Assembly: GCA_022793195.1 (NCBI GenBank)
Contig: JAAWCJ010000004.1
Location: 1-61,421, forward strand
DNA from: Lachnospiraceae bacterium
Lineage (GTDB): Bacteria; Bacillota; Clostridia; Lachnospirales; Lachnospiraceae
DNA length: 61,421 nucleotides
Direction: 5' to 3'
The first letter of the stretch is position 1; each line of letters begins with the position of its first letter. This document shows positions 35,905 to 43,380 of the stretch, piece by piece. The notes below the pieces were generated by a model that was not told where the DNA came from, ran no database searches, and worked only from the letters and a program-made list of their open reading frames with translations. The position numbers and the translations under genes are program-made.

Positions 35905-36492
35905 TTAAAGAATTCTGGTGACCGTATATGGTCCGGCTTTTTCTGTATGCTGCCTCAAAGCCTCATCTTCAATTTCGTTCTGCAGATACACCTCGACATA
36001 ATCTCCAGAGAAAACCACATCTGTAACACCATCTATCTTTTTCAGACAGTCTTTGATTTTATTTTTACACTTATCGCAGTTTATGCCGTCAATATAGAGA
36101 ACTTTATAATCCATCCTTTCAATTTTAAAAATAACCGGCCTTGTACCGTCGGAACAACAAGCGATCATCACCCGTTCATCATTCATCCACCCGCGCATAA
36201 TGGAACCACCTTGCAGTCCGGCGTAAATATAGCGGGAAATGGCATCCCATGCCTCAGAACAATGGGGAAAAACAGAGCCTCCGGCGGTGCCTTCTGCCGT
36301 ATGTACCGTTTGTTTTAACGTATTTAATCCCATATGCCAGAAATCATCGGCCGTACCGTAACGCTCAAACACAAACTCATCCCCCACATTGTAACAGGGA
36401 CACATGCCGGAATTGGGATCCGCACAATATTTTGCCTGAAGCTCAAGATACAATTTTTTATCAATTACCGTTAATTTCACTTTGTGCTGCAT
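35905..36492 (-). CDS. TIGR04076-type protein fused to a heavy-metal-associated domain
   Basis: The 195-residue protein has a TIGR04076-like N-terminal domain (KVKLTVIDKKLYLELQAKYC, then CPCYNVGDEFVFER and FPHCSEAWDAISRYIYAG). A C-terminal HMA-like module follows (VLYIDGINCDKCKNKIKDCL, IDGVTDVVFSGDYVEVYL), whose CxxC could bind a soft metal. The TIGR04076 function is unknown to me. The start is ATG 36492 behind AAGGAG; the frame extends 12 codons further without a site. It may chaperone or sense copper or another metal, which is inference from the CxxC only. Confidence 0.75.
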   Translation of the reverse strand: MQHKVKLTVIDKKLYLELQAKYCADPNSGMCPCYNVGDEFVFERYGTADDFWHMGLNTLKQTVHTAEGTAGGSVFPHCSEAWDAISRYIYAGLQGGSIMRGWMNDERVMIACCSDGTRPVIFKIERMDYKVLYIDGINCDKCKNKIKDCLKKIDGVTDVVFSGDYVEVYLQNEIEDEALRQHTEKAGPYTVTRIL

Positions 36493-36595
36493 AAAATTCT
36501 CCTTAACTATGTTTCTCTCAAGCGACAACCTGCATACTTAAAGACTGACCGAAGGATGTGTGCTGTGCCAGAAAAACGAACTACTGCGATAATAA

Positions 36596-36627
36596 GATAA
36601 GAGTTCCGCATACACGGAACTCTTATC
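36596..36627 (-). terminator. Terminator of tRNA-Val
   Basis: GATAAGAGTTCCG (36596-36608) pairs perfectly with CGGAACTCTTATC (36615-36627). It lies four bases downstream of the tRNA on the minus strand and is followed by a T-rich run (TTATTATC). Confidence 0.75.
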
Positions 36628-36630
36628 TAC

Positions 36631-36703
36631 TGGAGACAACAGGGCTCGAACCTGCGACCTTCTACACGTCAAGCAGACGCTCTCCCAGCTGAGCTATGTC
36701 TCC
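36631..36703 (-). tRNA. tRNA-Val (anticodon GAC)
   Basis: The minus strand folds as a 73-nt tRNA. Acceptor GGAGACA pairs with TGTCTCC, the D arm is GCTC..GAGC, the anticodon stem TCTGC/GTAGA holds the loop TTGACGT (anticodon GAC), and the T arm carries GGTTCGAGCC. The 3' CCA is not encoded and the discriminator is A. Confidence 0.95.
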
Positions 36704-36818
36704 GATACATAAAACAGTATAACGGAAAATGGAAAAAAAAGCAAGAGGGAAAGTACCCGCTTTTACAAAGCTGCTTCATTTGGGAAAAATTGGTTGGATA
36801 AATATTGATTAACACCAG

Positions 36819-36847
36819 TTGACAACATAGACGGAAATATCTATAAT
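36819..36847 (+). promoter_or_regulatory. perR promoter
   Basis: TTGACA (36819-36824), a 17-bp spacer and TATAAT (36842-36847) form a consensus promoter. The following A/T-rich palindrome-like ATAATAAAAATAGTATTTAT could be a PerR/Fur box for autoregulation; that is inference. Confidence 0.7.
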
Positions 36848-36884
36848 AAAAATAGTATTTATTATTGTTTTTGGAGGAGATGAT

Positions 36885-37337
36885 ATGAAAACTCTGAAAT
36901 ACAGCCGGCAGCGTGAAAGTATCAAAGAGTTTCTGGCTGGCCGCCTGGATCATCCGACGGCAGATATGGTATATACAAATATCCGCAGGTCTTATCCCAA
37001 TATCAGTCTGGGAACTGTTTACCGAAATCTTTCTCTCCTGGCCTCTTTGGGAGAGGTGCGGAAAATATCCTGTGGCGACGGGGTAGAACGATTTGACCCA
37101 AATACAGAATCACATTATCATTTTGTCTGCAGGGGCTGCGGTTGCGTACAGGATGTTCCCATGATACCTTCGGGAGACCTGGAGGCTATGGCGGCAGCGG
37201 TTTTTGAAGGTTCCATAGAGAGTCATACGGCGATGTTTTATGGGCTTTGCCGAAATTGCCAGAATGAAGGAGCGTCGGAAAATGCCGACAGTGATAAAAA
37301 AAACAGAAACTTAAAAAAACAACTTGACAAGCAATGA
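36885..37337 (+). CDS. perR: Fur-family regulator, PerR-like
   Basis: The 150-residue protein has the Fur winged helix (LDHPTADMVYTNIRRSYPNISLGTVYRNL) and metal sites: SHYHFVCRGCGCVQDV and the C-terminal LCRNCQ, the two CxxC pairs of the structural zinc. Linkage to rubrerythrin 84 bases downstream argues for a peroxide-sensing PerR over an iron-sensing Fur. PerR derepresses peroxide-defence genes when its bound iron oxidises. It starts after TTGGAGGAGAT. Each of the two genes has its own promoter. Confidence 0.85.
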   Translation: MKTLKYSRQRESIKEFLAGRLDHPTADMVYTNIRRSYPNISLGTVYRNLSLLASLGEVRKISCGDGVERFDPNTESHYHFVCRGCGCVQDVPMIPSGDLEAMAAAVFEGSIESHTAMFYGLCRNCQNEGASENADSDKKNRNLKKQLDKQ

Positions 37338-37352
37338 ACGATGTGATAATCT
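37324..37352 (+). promoter_or_regulatory. Rubrerythrin promoter
   Basis: TTGACA (37324-37329), a 17-bp spacer and TAATCT (37347-37352) overlap the last codons of perR, so rubrerythrin can be induced independently. The A/T-rich imperfect repeat around 37345-37380 is a candidate PerR site. Confidence 0.6.
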
Positions 37353-37421
37353 TTCAATAACAGGAATCATTACTATTTTTGAGACCTTAAAAATTATATA
37401 TAAGAAAAGGAGAATACAAAA

Positions 37422-37964
37422 ATGAAAAAGTTTGTATGTGACGTATGTGGCTATGTACATGAAGGCGATGCTGCTCCTGAGAAATGTCCTCAGTGCGGAG
37501 CTCCCGCAAGCAAATTTTCCGAGCAGTCCGGCGATATGGCATGGGCAGCAGAACATGTGGTAGGCGTAGCACAGGGCGCCAGCCAGGATATCATGGATGA
37601 TCTGAGAGCAAACTTCAACGGTGAGTGCTCTGAAGTTGGTATGTATCTGGCTATGGCGAGAGTTGCACATAGAGAAGGCTATCCTGAAATCGGCCTTTAC
37701 TGGGAGAAAGCTGCTTATGAAGAAGCAGAACATGCTGCGAAGTTTGCAGAGCTCCTCGGAGAGGTAGTGACCGACAGCACCAAGAAGAACCTTGAGATGC
37801 GTGTGGCTGCTGAGAACGGCGCAACTGCCGGCAAATTTGACCTGGCCAAGAGAGCAAAAGCTGCTAACCTGGATGCAATCCATGACACCGTACATGAGAT
37901 GGCAAGGGATGAAGCCAGACACGGCAAAGCCTTCAAGGGCCTGTTAGAGAGATACTTTGGTTAA
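37422..37964 (+). CDS. Reverse rubrerythrin
   Basis: The 180-residue protein has the rubredoxin iron site at the N-terminus ([12 protein letters not shown], then CPQCGAP) and the diiron ferritin-like domain after it ([53 protein letters not shown]). This order is the reverse of classical rubrerythrin. Reverse rubrerythrins of Clostridia reduce H2O2 and O2 with electrons from NADH-linked rubredoxin partners and are PerR controlled, which fits the neighbour. Codon usage is strikingly biased toward AAG, GAG and GCA/GCT, as in highly expressed genes. Confidence 0.92.
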   Translation: MKKFVCDVCGYVHEGDAAPEKCPQCGAPASKFSEQSGDMAWAAEHVVGVAQGASQDIMDDLRANFNGECSEVGMYLAMARVAHREGYPEIGLYWEKAAYEEAEHAAKFAELLGEVVTDSTKKNLEMRVAAENGATAGKFDLAKRAKAANLDAIHDTVHEMARDEARHGKAFKGLLERYFG

Positions 37965-37980
37965 GCTACAAGCCATGCAA

Positions 37981-38039
37981 AAATAAAGGGATGCGCCCTC
38001 CGGGAGCTTGCTCACGAGAGGGCGCATCCCTTTATTTTT
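37981..38039. terminator. Strong bidirectional terminator after rubrerythrin
   Basis: AAATAAAGGGATGCGCCCTC (37981-38000) pairs with GAGGGCGCATCCCTTTATTT (38017-38036), loop about 16 nt. A/T tracts on both sides suit termination in both directions. Confidence 0.9.
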
Positions 38040-38147
38040 ATACGGCGCCAGCCGTCCAGCGAAAATCCGAAGGATTTGAGCGGGCATGGCTTTTTGCATA
38101 GGATTTATAAGGGTTTCTGAGTATCAATTTCAGATTGAAAAAGCATA

Positions 38148-38176
38148 TTGAAAAAAGTTTTTGCATATGCTATAAT
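38148..38176 (+). promoter_or_regulatory. Promoter of the candidate antitoxin RNA
   Basis: TTGAAA (38148-38153), a 17-bp spacer and TATAAT (38171-38176) point rightward into a region without an ORF. They predict an RNA start near 38183. Confidence 0.7.
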
Positions 38177-38182
38177 GCCAAT

Positions 38183-38268
38183 AGGCAAAAAGAAATCACA
38201 AGTCCATGCGGACAAGAGTGAATCCCCAAACCGTGTTGCCGCACAGTTTGGGGATTCTTCTTTTCTTT
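38183..38268 (+). ncRNA. Candidate antitoxin small RNA (par/Fst-like)
   Basis: A promoter and an intrinsic terminator delimit a transcript of about 85 nt. It contains AAAAAGAAATCACAA and then TCCATGC (near 38187-38209). The same bases occur antisense across the start codon of the small toxin frame (about 38370-38393). The RNA can thus pair with codons 1-7 and the start of the toxin mRNA. Convergent transcription with a direct repeat providing complementarity is the design of the par (Fst) locus. The exact ends are predicted. Confidence 0.6.
38220..38268 (+). terminator. Terminator of the small RNA, possibly shared with toxin mRNA
   Basis: GAATCCCCAAAC (38220-38231) pairs with GTTTGGGGATTC, loop about 14 nt, followed by TTCTTTTCTTTT. 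The leftward toxin transcript would also run into this stem. Confidence 0.8.
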
Positions 38269-38292
38269 TATAGTGGCAAAGCACCCACTAGG

Positions 38293-38391
38293 TTAGTTGT
38301 TGCTCTTGTCGTCACTGTCTAACCATTTGATGATGTAGTGGCAGGCTACACCAGCCAAAACAGCAACTAAAAAAGAAATCACAACTTCCAT
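38293..38391 (-). CDS. Fst-like small membrane toxin candidate (32 aa)
   Basis: The frame encodes MEVVISFLVAVLAGVACHY, then IIKWLDSDDKSNN. One membrane helix followed by a WLD motif and a short charged tail is the pattern of the Fst/Ldr type I toxin superfamily, except that Ala stands where many members have Pro. An excellent site (GGAGGAGGT) lies 7 bases before the ATG. A TATAAT-like -10 occurs at about 38440 on this strand. The convergent small RNA carries a copy of its start region. Such toxins damage the membrane when their antisense RNA is lost. The gene is too short for usual gene finders. Confidence 0.7.
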   Translation of the reverse strand: MEVVISFLVAVLAGVACHYIIKWLDSDDKSNN

Positions 38392-38447
38392 GCAAACACC
38401 TCCTCCCCGTTGCGGGTGTCGGTGAGCAACACATAAATTATAACATA

Positions 38448-38826
38448 CTATCTGATATTTTTATACTTTTGTCTTACAATGTCTAAATCTTCATCCGTTT
38501 TCATTTTCGGCATTTTTATTCTGCCTTCTTTTGTGACACATAACTTGTTATAGGTATCTATGTCAAGATAATTGCGGGAATAGGCTTGCCCGAAAATCAG
38601 ATAAAACATTTTCAAAAATCCTTCCACATACTTATAAGCGCGGCCCTTATAGTAAAGCGTTTCAAGATAATCATTTACCTCTGCCACGCTGATTTCATCA
38701 ATAAAGCGGTTTCCAAATTTTTCTTTTAAATGATTCTCCCACAAACTGTCTTGTTTTTTGATTGTCGTATAGGCTTTGCCGCTCATTACCTAACTGATAG
38801 ATACCTGCGTTTTCTTTTTCATTCAT
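38448..38826 (-). pseudogene. Tyrosine integrase relic
   Basis: A start like MNEKENAGIYQLGNE (from 38826) resembles the N-terminus of Tn916-type tyrosine integrases. After a frame change and an apparent internal deletion, the other frame continues with KKQDSLWENHLKEKFGNRFI and FLKMFYLIFGQAYSRNYLDID, which is a SAM-like core-binding domain. The catalytic domain is absent. It is a decayed remnant of an integrative element next to the type I toxin and the DUF4258 pair. Confidence 0.65.
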
Positions 38827-38986
38827 GGATTCGTCCTCCTGGTGGAAATTTAGTGGACCTTTTACAGCCTCATTGTAACGCATATTGAACCATACGAAAG
38901 CTCTCTGCCGCAGAAAAATCTCCTTATTTTATTTGCGGCTTAAATGGTGTATAATATCTGTAAACAAGGGAAAAGGAAGTACGGAT

Positions 38987-39304
38987 ATGGACATAAAACA
39001 GCTTCAACGGCTATATAATGTTTCTGGTTCTAATATAAAATGGGCGAAGCATTGCTTAGAACGACTGCAGGAAAGAGATATAAGCATAAATGATGTAGAA
39101 TCCTGTTTACAAACAGGGGAAATTATAGAGGAGTATCCGGACGATTTTCCTCATCCCAGTTGTCTTATTTTCGGATATACGAGAGGAAATAAAGTATTGC
39201 ATATTGTTGTTGATTTAGACGGTAATACCATATTCTTTATAACTGCTTATTATCCTGACACGGCTAAATTTGAAACAGATTTAAAAACAAGAAAGGGGCA
39301 ATAA
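38987..39304 (+). CDS. DUF4258-domain protein, probable toxin
   Basis: The 105-residue protein matches DUF4258: HCLERLQERDISINDVESCL, then EEYPDDFPHPSCLIFGYT, LHIVVDLDGNTIFFITAYYPD. This family has a RelE/BrnT-like fold and is commonly paired with a YgiT-type zinc-finger protein, as here, two bases downstream. The pair is therefore a likely toxin-antitoxin module acting on RNA, which is inference from family and linkage. The start is ATG 38987 after AAAAGGAAG; the longer upstream frame lacks a site. Confidence 0.72.
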   Translation: MDIKQLQRLYNVSGSNIKWAKHCLERLQERDISINDVESCLQTGEIIEEYPDDFPHPSCLIFGYTRGNKVLHIVVDLDGNTIFFITAYYPDTAKFETDLKTRKGQ

Positions 39305-39306
39305 CT

Positions 39307-39534
39307 ATGTGTATGTATTGTAAATGTAAAACCACCATTCCGTCTTTCACAACCCATGTAGTTAATTATAAAAATTGTATTATTATTATTAAGAATGTTC
39401 CCTGCGAAGAATGTGAACAATGTGGAGAGAAATATTATTCCAATGAAGTTGCAAAACAACTTGAAAATCTTGTCAATACCGCAAAACAGCTTATGCAGGA
39501 AATCGCCATTATTGATTATTCAAAAGCTGCATAA
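39307..39534 (+). CDS. YgiT-type zinc-finger protein, probable antitoxin
   Basis: The 75-residue protein has the MqsA/YgiT N-terminal zinc finger with two CxxC-like pairs (MCMYCKCK and CEECEQCGEKYYS) followed by a helix (EVAKQLENLVNTAKQLMQEI). It lacks the HTH domain of full MqsA, so autoregulation would need another factor. The start lies two bases after the DUF4258 stop, which indicates tight coupling. It is the presumed antitoxin of the pair. Confidence 0.72.
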   Translation: MCMYCKCKTTIPSFTTHVVNYKNCIIIIKNVPCEECEQCGEKYYSNEVAKQLENLVNTAKQLMQEIAIIDYSKAA

Positions 39535-39570
39535 CCACACCATATAATAACGGGCAGCAACATTCTTTAT

Positions 39571-40761
39571 CTACTCTCTGAAATGCACATCAATTTCCAC
39601 GATTTCACTGTCAGTTCCGACGCGCATATCAGGCCCCCAGATACCGACGCCGGAGGTGACGATGGAATACATGGAGCCTTTTTTCACGAGGCCATAGGGA
39701 TTTTCCCAGAAAAGCTTGATTAACAAATTTCCGGGGAACATCTGGCCGTTATGAGTGTGCCCGCAAAGCTGGACGTCTGCACCTGCTGCCGCCAGCCGGT
39801 CAAGCTGCTTGGGCTGATGTTCCAAAACAAAGACAGGCTTATTTAAATCAAGCCCTGCCGTCAGTTCTTCAGGAGGCTTCCTTGAGTGTTCAATCTTTTT
39901 TACCCGGTCTATATCTTTCCGGCCCACCAGGTAGAAAGCGTCGTCAATACAGACTGTTTCATCATTGAGCAGGACAATACCTGCATCTTTAAGAAGACCG
40001 GCCATACGGGCATCATCCACCAGATCTTTGCCGGAACCGAATGTGAAGCCAGCCAGAATCTTTTCATCAATGTCGTGATTCCCCCAGCATGCATAGACGC
40101 CATAAGTGCTTTTCATATTCTTTAAGGCAGCGGTAATGGCCTCCGGGTCATCCAGGGCGCCATAATCATTGTCAAAAATATCTCCGGCGATACAGATTAA
40201 ATCCGGCTCCAGGGCATTGACCTTTTCCACCATGTGTTCAATATAGCTGTGGTCAATGCTGTATCCCATATGGAGGTCGGCAATAAGCACCACTTTCAAG
40301 TCCCCGGTTTCACAGGCTTTGTCGATGGTGATATCATAGTGCTTGATTTTTAAAGCCCTGGCATGGATAATGCCGTAAGCGCTGAGGGAAAGAATCACTG
40401 CGATGACAATTCCGCCGCTTATGAGAAAGGTTTTCCTGGAACGGAGCTTGATCTTGTTGACGCGGTCGCAGTGGAGGAGGATGATACGGATGAGGTCGCC
40501 GCTAATCACAGCCAGCACAATGTATAAAAGGGTTCCCAACCAGTAATTGCTCAAATGTTTGAAAAACCATTTGAGAGAAGGCTCTTTTATAAAAAAGGCG
40601 ATGACAAGAGAAAGGGAGATAAAAAGAAAGAATATGGAATAAATGATACGGAACCAGGTTTTTCTGAAAAAGGCGCCGCAGGCCGAAAACCACCAGAGAT
40701 TCCAACGGAGCAGATAAAGGGTCACAAGAATATATAAAGGAGACAGTAAAACGGCAATCAT
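39571..40761 (-). CDS. Membrane metallophosphoesterase (YaeI-like)
   Basis: The 396-residue protein has about four membrane segments in the first 140 residues and a calcineurin-like phosphoesterase domain after them. The dimetal motifs are VLIADLHMGYS, CIAGDIFDND, ACWGNHD and LCGHTHNGQMFPG. Members act on phospholipid-like or nucleotide substrates; the specificity is not visible. It is divergent from the response regulator. Confidence 0.87.
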   Translation of the reverse strand: MIAVLLSPLYILVTLYLLRWNLWWFSACGAFFRKTWFRIIYSIFFLFISLSLVIAFFIKEPSLKWFFKHLSNYWLGTLLYIVLAVISGDLIRIILLHCDRVNKIKLRSRKTFLISGGIVIAVILSLSAYGIIHARALKIKHYDITIDKACETGDLKVVLIADLHMGYSIDHSYIEHMVEKVNALEPDLICIAGDIFDNDYGALDDPEAITAALKNMKSTYGVYACWGNHDIDEKILAGFTFGSGKDLVDDARMAGLLKDAGIVLLNDETVCIDDAFYLVGRKDIDRVKKIEHSRKPPEELTAGLDLNKPVFVLEHQPKQLDRLAAAGADVQLCGHTHNGQMFPGNLLIKLFWENPYGLVKKGSMYSIVTSGVGIWGPDMRVGTDSEIVEIDVHFRE

Positions 40762-40915
40762 TGGTAACAGTCCTTTTCAAAATTTTATCTTGCTGTCTAA
40801 GTATAACACGAAGAAAAGAAATATCGTCATTATTTTTCTTAATTTTTATGAAAAATTCTTGTACCATTTATGGTAAAATAAACAGAAAAGATGAATGGGA
40901 AGAGAGGGCGGACAG

Positions 40916-41593
40916 ATGAAGGTTTTATTTGTAGAAGATGACCACAGCATTGCCTTGGGGCTGGAATATTCCCTGAAACAGGAGGGATATGATGTCCGTA
41001 CCTGCCATACGGTGGCAGAAGCAAAGAAGGCCCTGGGGGAGGCACGTTTTGATTTGTGCCTTTTGGATGTGACGCTGCCGGATGGAAACGGTTATGAAAT
41101 TTGTAAAATGGCAAAACGGCGGGATGATGTGGCGGTGATTTTCCTGACAGCCTGTGACGATGAGGGGAATGTGGTCATGGGGCTTGATATGGGGGCGGAT
41201 GATTACATTACAAAACCCTTTCGGATCAGGGAACTTTTGTCCAGGATGAAATCCGTACTGCGCCGTTATCAGAAAATGGATAGCGGGGGACAGGTCTTCC
41301 ATATCGGGGATATTACTGTTTATCCGCTGCAGGCCAAAGTGTATAAAGGGGAGTCGGAGCTTAGCCTGACTGCCATGGAATACCGCTTGTTTCTTACCCT
41401 GGTGCAGGCAGAAGGCAGGGTACTCAGCAGAAATCAGCTTTTGGAAAGCCTGTGGGATATTGGCGGGGATTATGTCAATGACAATACGCTGACCGTGTAT
41501 ATCAAACGGCTCAGGGAAAAACTGGGCGGTGAAAACGGTGAAACAGAACTGATCAGGACGGTGCGGGGCCTGGGGTATCGACTGGGGGAATAA
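40916..41593 (+). CDS. OmpR-family response regulator
   Basis: The 225-residue protein has a receiver domain (VLFVEDDHS, phosphoacceptor Asp51 in CLLDVTLPDG, Thr in FLTAC, Lys in DYITKPF) and an OmpR winged helix (LSLTAMEYRLFLTL, NTLTVYIKRLREKLG). The start is ATG 40916, chosen over an ATG seven codons upstream. The histidine kinase follows directly, with one base between stop and start. The regulon is unknown; the 3D-domain protein downstream of the kinase is a candidate target. Confidence 0.92.
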   Translation: MKVLFVEDDHSIALGLEYSLKQEGYDVRTCHTVAEAKKALGEARFDLCLLDVTLPDGNGYEICKMAKRRDDVAVIFLTACDDEGNVVMGLDMGADDYITKPFRIRELLSRMKSVLRRYQKMDSGGQVFHIGDITVYPLQAKVYKGESELSLTAMEYRLFLTLVQAEGRVLSRNQLLESLWDIGGDYVNDNTLTVYIKRLREKLGGENGETELIRTVRGLGYRLGE

Positions 41594-41594
41594 T

Positions 41595-42596
41595 ATGTTT
41601 CGGAACAGAGAGCTGAAATACGGATGTGTGGCTTATACTGCGGCAGGAGTGATTTGCGGCAGTGCGGTGTTTGCGGAATCCGGAGAGGGTTTTCTCTGGT
41701 TTCTTTTGTTTTTCGTGGCGGGGCTTTTTATTTTCCTGGCAGGAGGGGCGCTGCGTTACCGGAAGATCGCTTCTTTATCCGTATATTTACGGAGGGTGTT
41801 AAACGGAGAAAAGAAACTGGATATTCCTGATAATGTGGAAGGGGAGCTGAGTATCCTGCGAAATGATATTTATAAGTTGGTGACAAAGATGGAAACCCAG
41901 GCAGAGCTTTTGCTGGATGATAAAAGATATCTGGCAGATTCCCTGTCGGATATTTCCCACCAGTTGAAAACGCCGATGACTTCCATGATGGTGATGACCG
42001 ACATTCTGCGGGAAGAAAACCTTCCGGCTGAGAAAAGGGAAGTTTTTGTGCGTTCCATCCGCTCCCAGTTAAAACGGATGGAATGGCTGCTGAGTTCGCT
42101 TCTTAAAATGTCTAAACTGGATGCGGGGACCATCCAGTTTAAGAGGGAAGAGGTTTCTGTGAAAGCTCTGGTGGAAAAGGCTGTGGAGCATCTTTTGATT
42201 CCCATGGAACTTAAAAACCAGACATTTGTGGTAAATATCCCTGAGGGGCAGAGCCTGGTCTGCGATTTTCAATGGACGGCGGAGGCCATTTCCAATATTG
42301 TGAAAAACTGTATGGAACACACGCCGGAAGAGGGCAGGATTATGATTTACAGTGAAAACAAGGGGATTTATACGCAGCTTGTGGTGGAGGACACCGGAGA
42401 AGGCATTGCGCCGGAAGACCTGCCCCACATTTTTGAGCGTTTTTATAAAGGGAAGAATGGCGGAAAAGACAGCGTTGGCATTGGGCTGGCCATGGCCAAG
42501 CACATTCTCAGTATTCAAAACGGGCAGATTGAGGCGCTGAGTGAGCCGGGGAAAGGGAGCCGGTTTATCCTCCGTTTGTACCATCTGGTTTTATAA
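41595..42596 (+). CDS. Sensor histidine kinase
   Basis: The 333-residue protein has two closely spaced helices (about 11-28 and 33-51) with almost no outside loop, the layout of intramembrane-sensing or partner-dependent kinases. A HAMP-like linker follows, then the H-box SDISHQLKTPMTSMM with His122, the N-box (ISNIVKNCMEHTP) and G-boxes (VEDTGEGI, SVGIGLAMAKHI). It pairs with the adjacent response regulator. The lack of a sensor loop suggests it reads membrane or envelope stress. Confidence 0.92.
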   Translation: MFRNRELKYGCVAYTAAGVICGSAVFAESGEGFLWFLLFFVAGLFIFLAGGALRYRKIASLSVYLRRVLNGEKKLDIPDNVEGELSILRNDIYKLVTKMETQAELLLDDKRYLADSLSDISHQLKTPMTSMMVMTDILREENLPAEKREVFVRSIRSQLKRMEWLLSSLLKMSKLDAGTIQFKREEVSVKALVEKAVEHLLIPMELKNQTFVVNIPEGQSLVCDFQWTAEAISNIVKNCMEHTPEEGRIMIYSENKGIYTQLVVEDTGEGIAPEDLPHIFERFYKGKNGGKDSVGIGLAMAKHILSIQNGQIEALSEPGKGSRFILRLYHLVL

Positions 42597-42667
42597 TCTG
42601 GAATAATCAGGAAAAAACAGGGCAATACTATGACAAATCCATATCATAAATAGAAAGGAAGATTTTT

Positions 42668-43267
42668 ATGAGAACACGATTTGTCGTAGGACTGGGAATG
42701 GCCCTCCTGTTGCTTGGTACGGAAACTCCCGCACTGGCACAGGTAGGTAATCATATTGCCGGATTCGATATCCGGTGGATTCGTGAATACGAACCGTCAA
42801 AAGAGGATGGTGTGTCCATGGTGGGCGAGCCTGACTGGAATGCGGAGCTGGAACTGAATATGGCGGCGGAATCTGACGCGGAAAGTGATGCAGAATCCGA
42901 ACCGGTGGAGGCCCAGACGGAAGAAACGAAAGAAGAGGAAGAAGCACTGGAGGCAGATGGAGAATGGGTAAGCCTGGGGGATGACTGGGTTATCACGTAT
43001 TATTGTCCTCTTTCCTGCTGCAATGACCAGTGGGCATGGAAAACAAGTACCCAGGAACCTATGCAGCTCCATCATACCATTGCCGTAGACCCGTCGGTGA
43101 TTCCCTATTATACCCATGTGCGCATCGGAGGGCTGGACTACGAATATGTGGCCGAGGACTGCGGGGGCGGAATCAAGGGAAAACGGATTGACGTGCTGGT
43201 GGACAACTGTTCCATAGCCAACAAAATGGGTGTGGACAGAAATGTGGAAGTATGGGTGAAAAAGTAA
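42668..43267 (+). CDS. Secreted 3D-domain protein
   Basis: The 199-residue protein has a signal peptide (MRTRFVVGLGMALLLLG, then TPALAQ), an acidic Glu-rich linker (about 50-98) and a C-terminal 3D domain. The three characteristic Asp residues are in IAVDPSVIPYY, AEDCGGGIKG and KRIDVLVDN. 3D domains occur in MltA-like and Rpf/stationary-phase cell-wall hydrolases, so it probably acts on peptidoglycan. A Cys pair (CPLSCCND) may form a disulfide. It lies 71 bases after the kinase gene. Confidence 0.82.
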   Translation: MRTRFVVGLGMALLLLGTETPALAQVGNHIAGFDIRWIREYEPSKEDGVSMVGEPDWNAELELNMAAESDAESDAESEPVEAQTEETKEEEEALEADGEWVSLGDDWVITYYCPLSCCNDQWAWKTSTQEPMQLHHTIAVDPSVIPYYTHVRIGGLDYEYVAEDCGGGIKGKRIDVLVDNCSIANKMGVDRNVEVWVKK

Positions 43268-43270
43268 TCA

Positions 43271-43299
43271 TTGACAAATACTTTGATTGTCGATACAAT
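43271..43299 (+). promoter_or_regulatory. degV promoter
   Basis: TTGACA (43271-43276), a 17-bp spacer and TACAAT (43294-43299). A GC hairpin CCGGGAGG/CCTCCCGG (43313-43331) follows in the 5' UTR without a T-run, so it is more likely a stabiliser than a terminator. Confidence 0.65.
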
Positions 43300-43380
43300 T
43301 AATGGAACAGTGCCGGGAGGAGGCCTCCCGGTTACATAGAAAGTACGGATTTTAGGACGCGAAAGCGCAGGGAGGATAAA

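Noticed and set aside
38041..39570. CRISPR array or intact integrative element in the accessory patch
   Set aside because: There are no regularly spaced repeats, and the only integrase sequence lacks its catalytic domain.
43313..43331. CCGGGAGG/CCTCCCGG hairpin as a terminator before degV
   Set aside because: It lacks a T-tract and lies between the promoter and the gene, so a UTR stabiliser is more likely.
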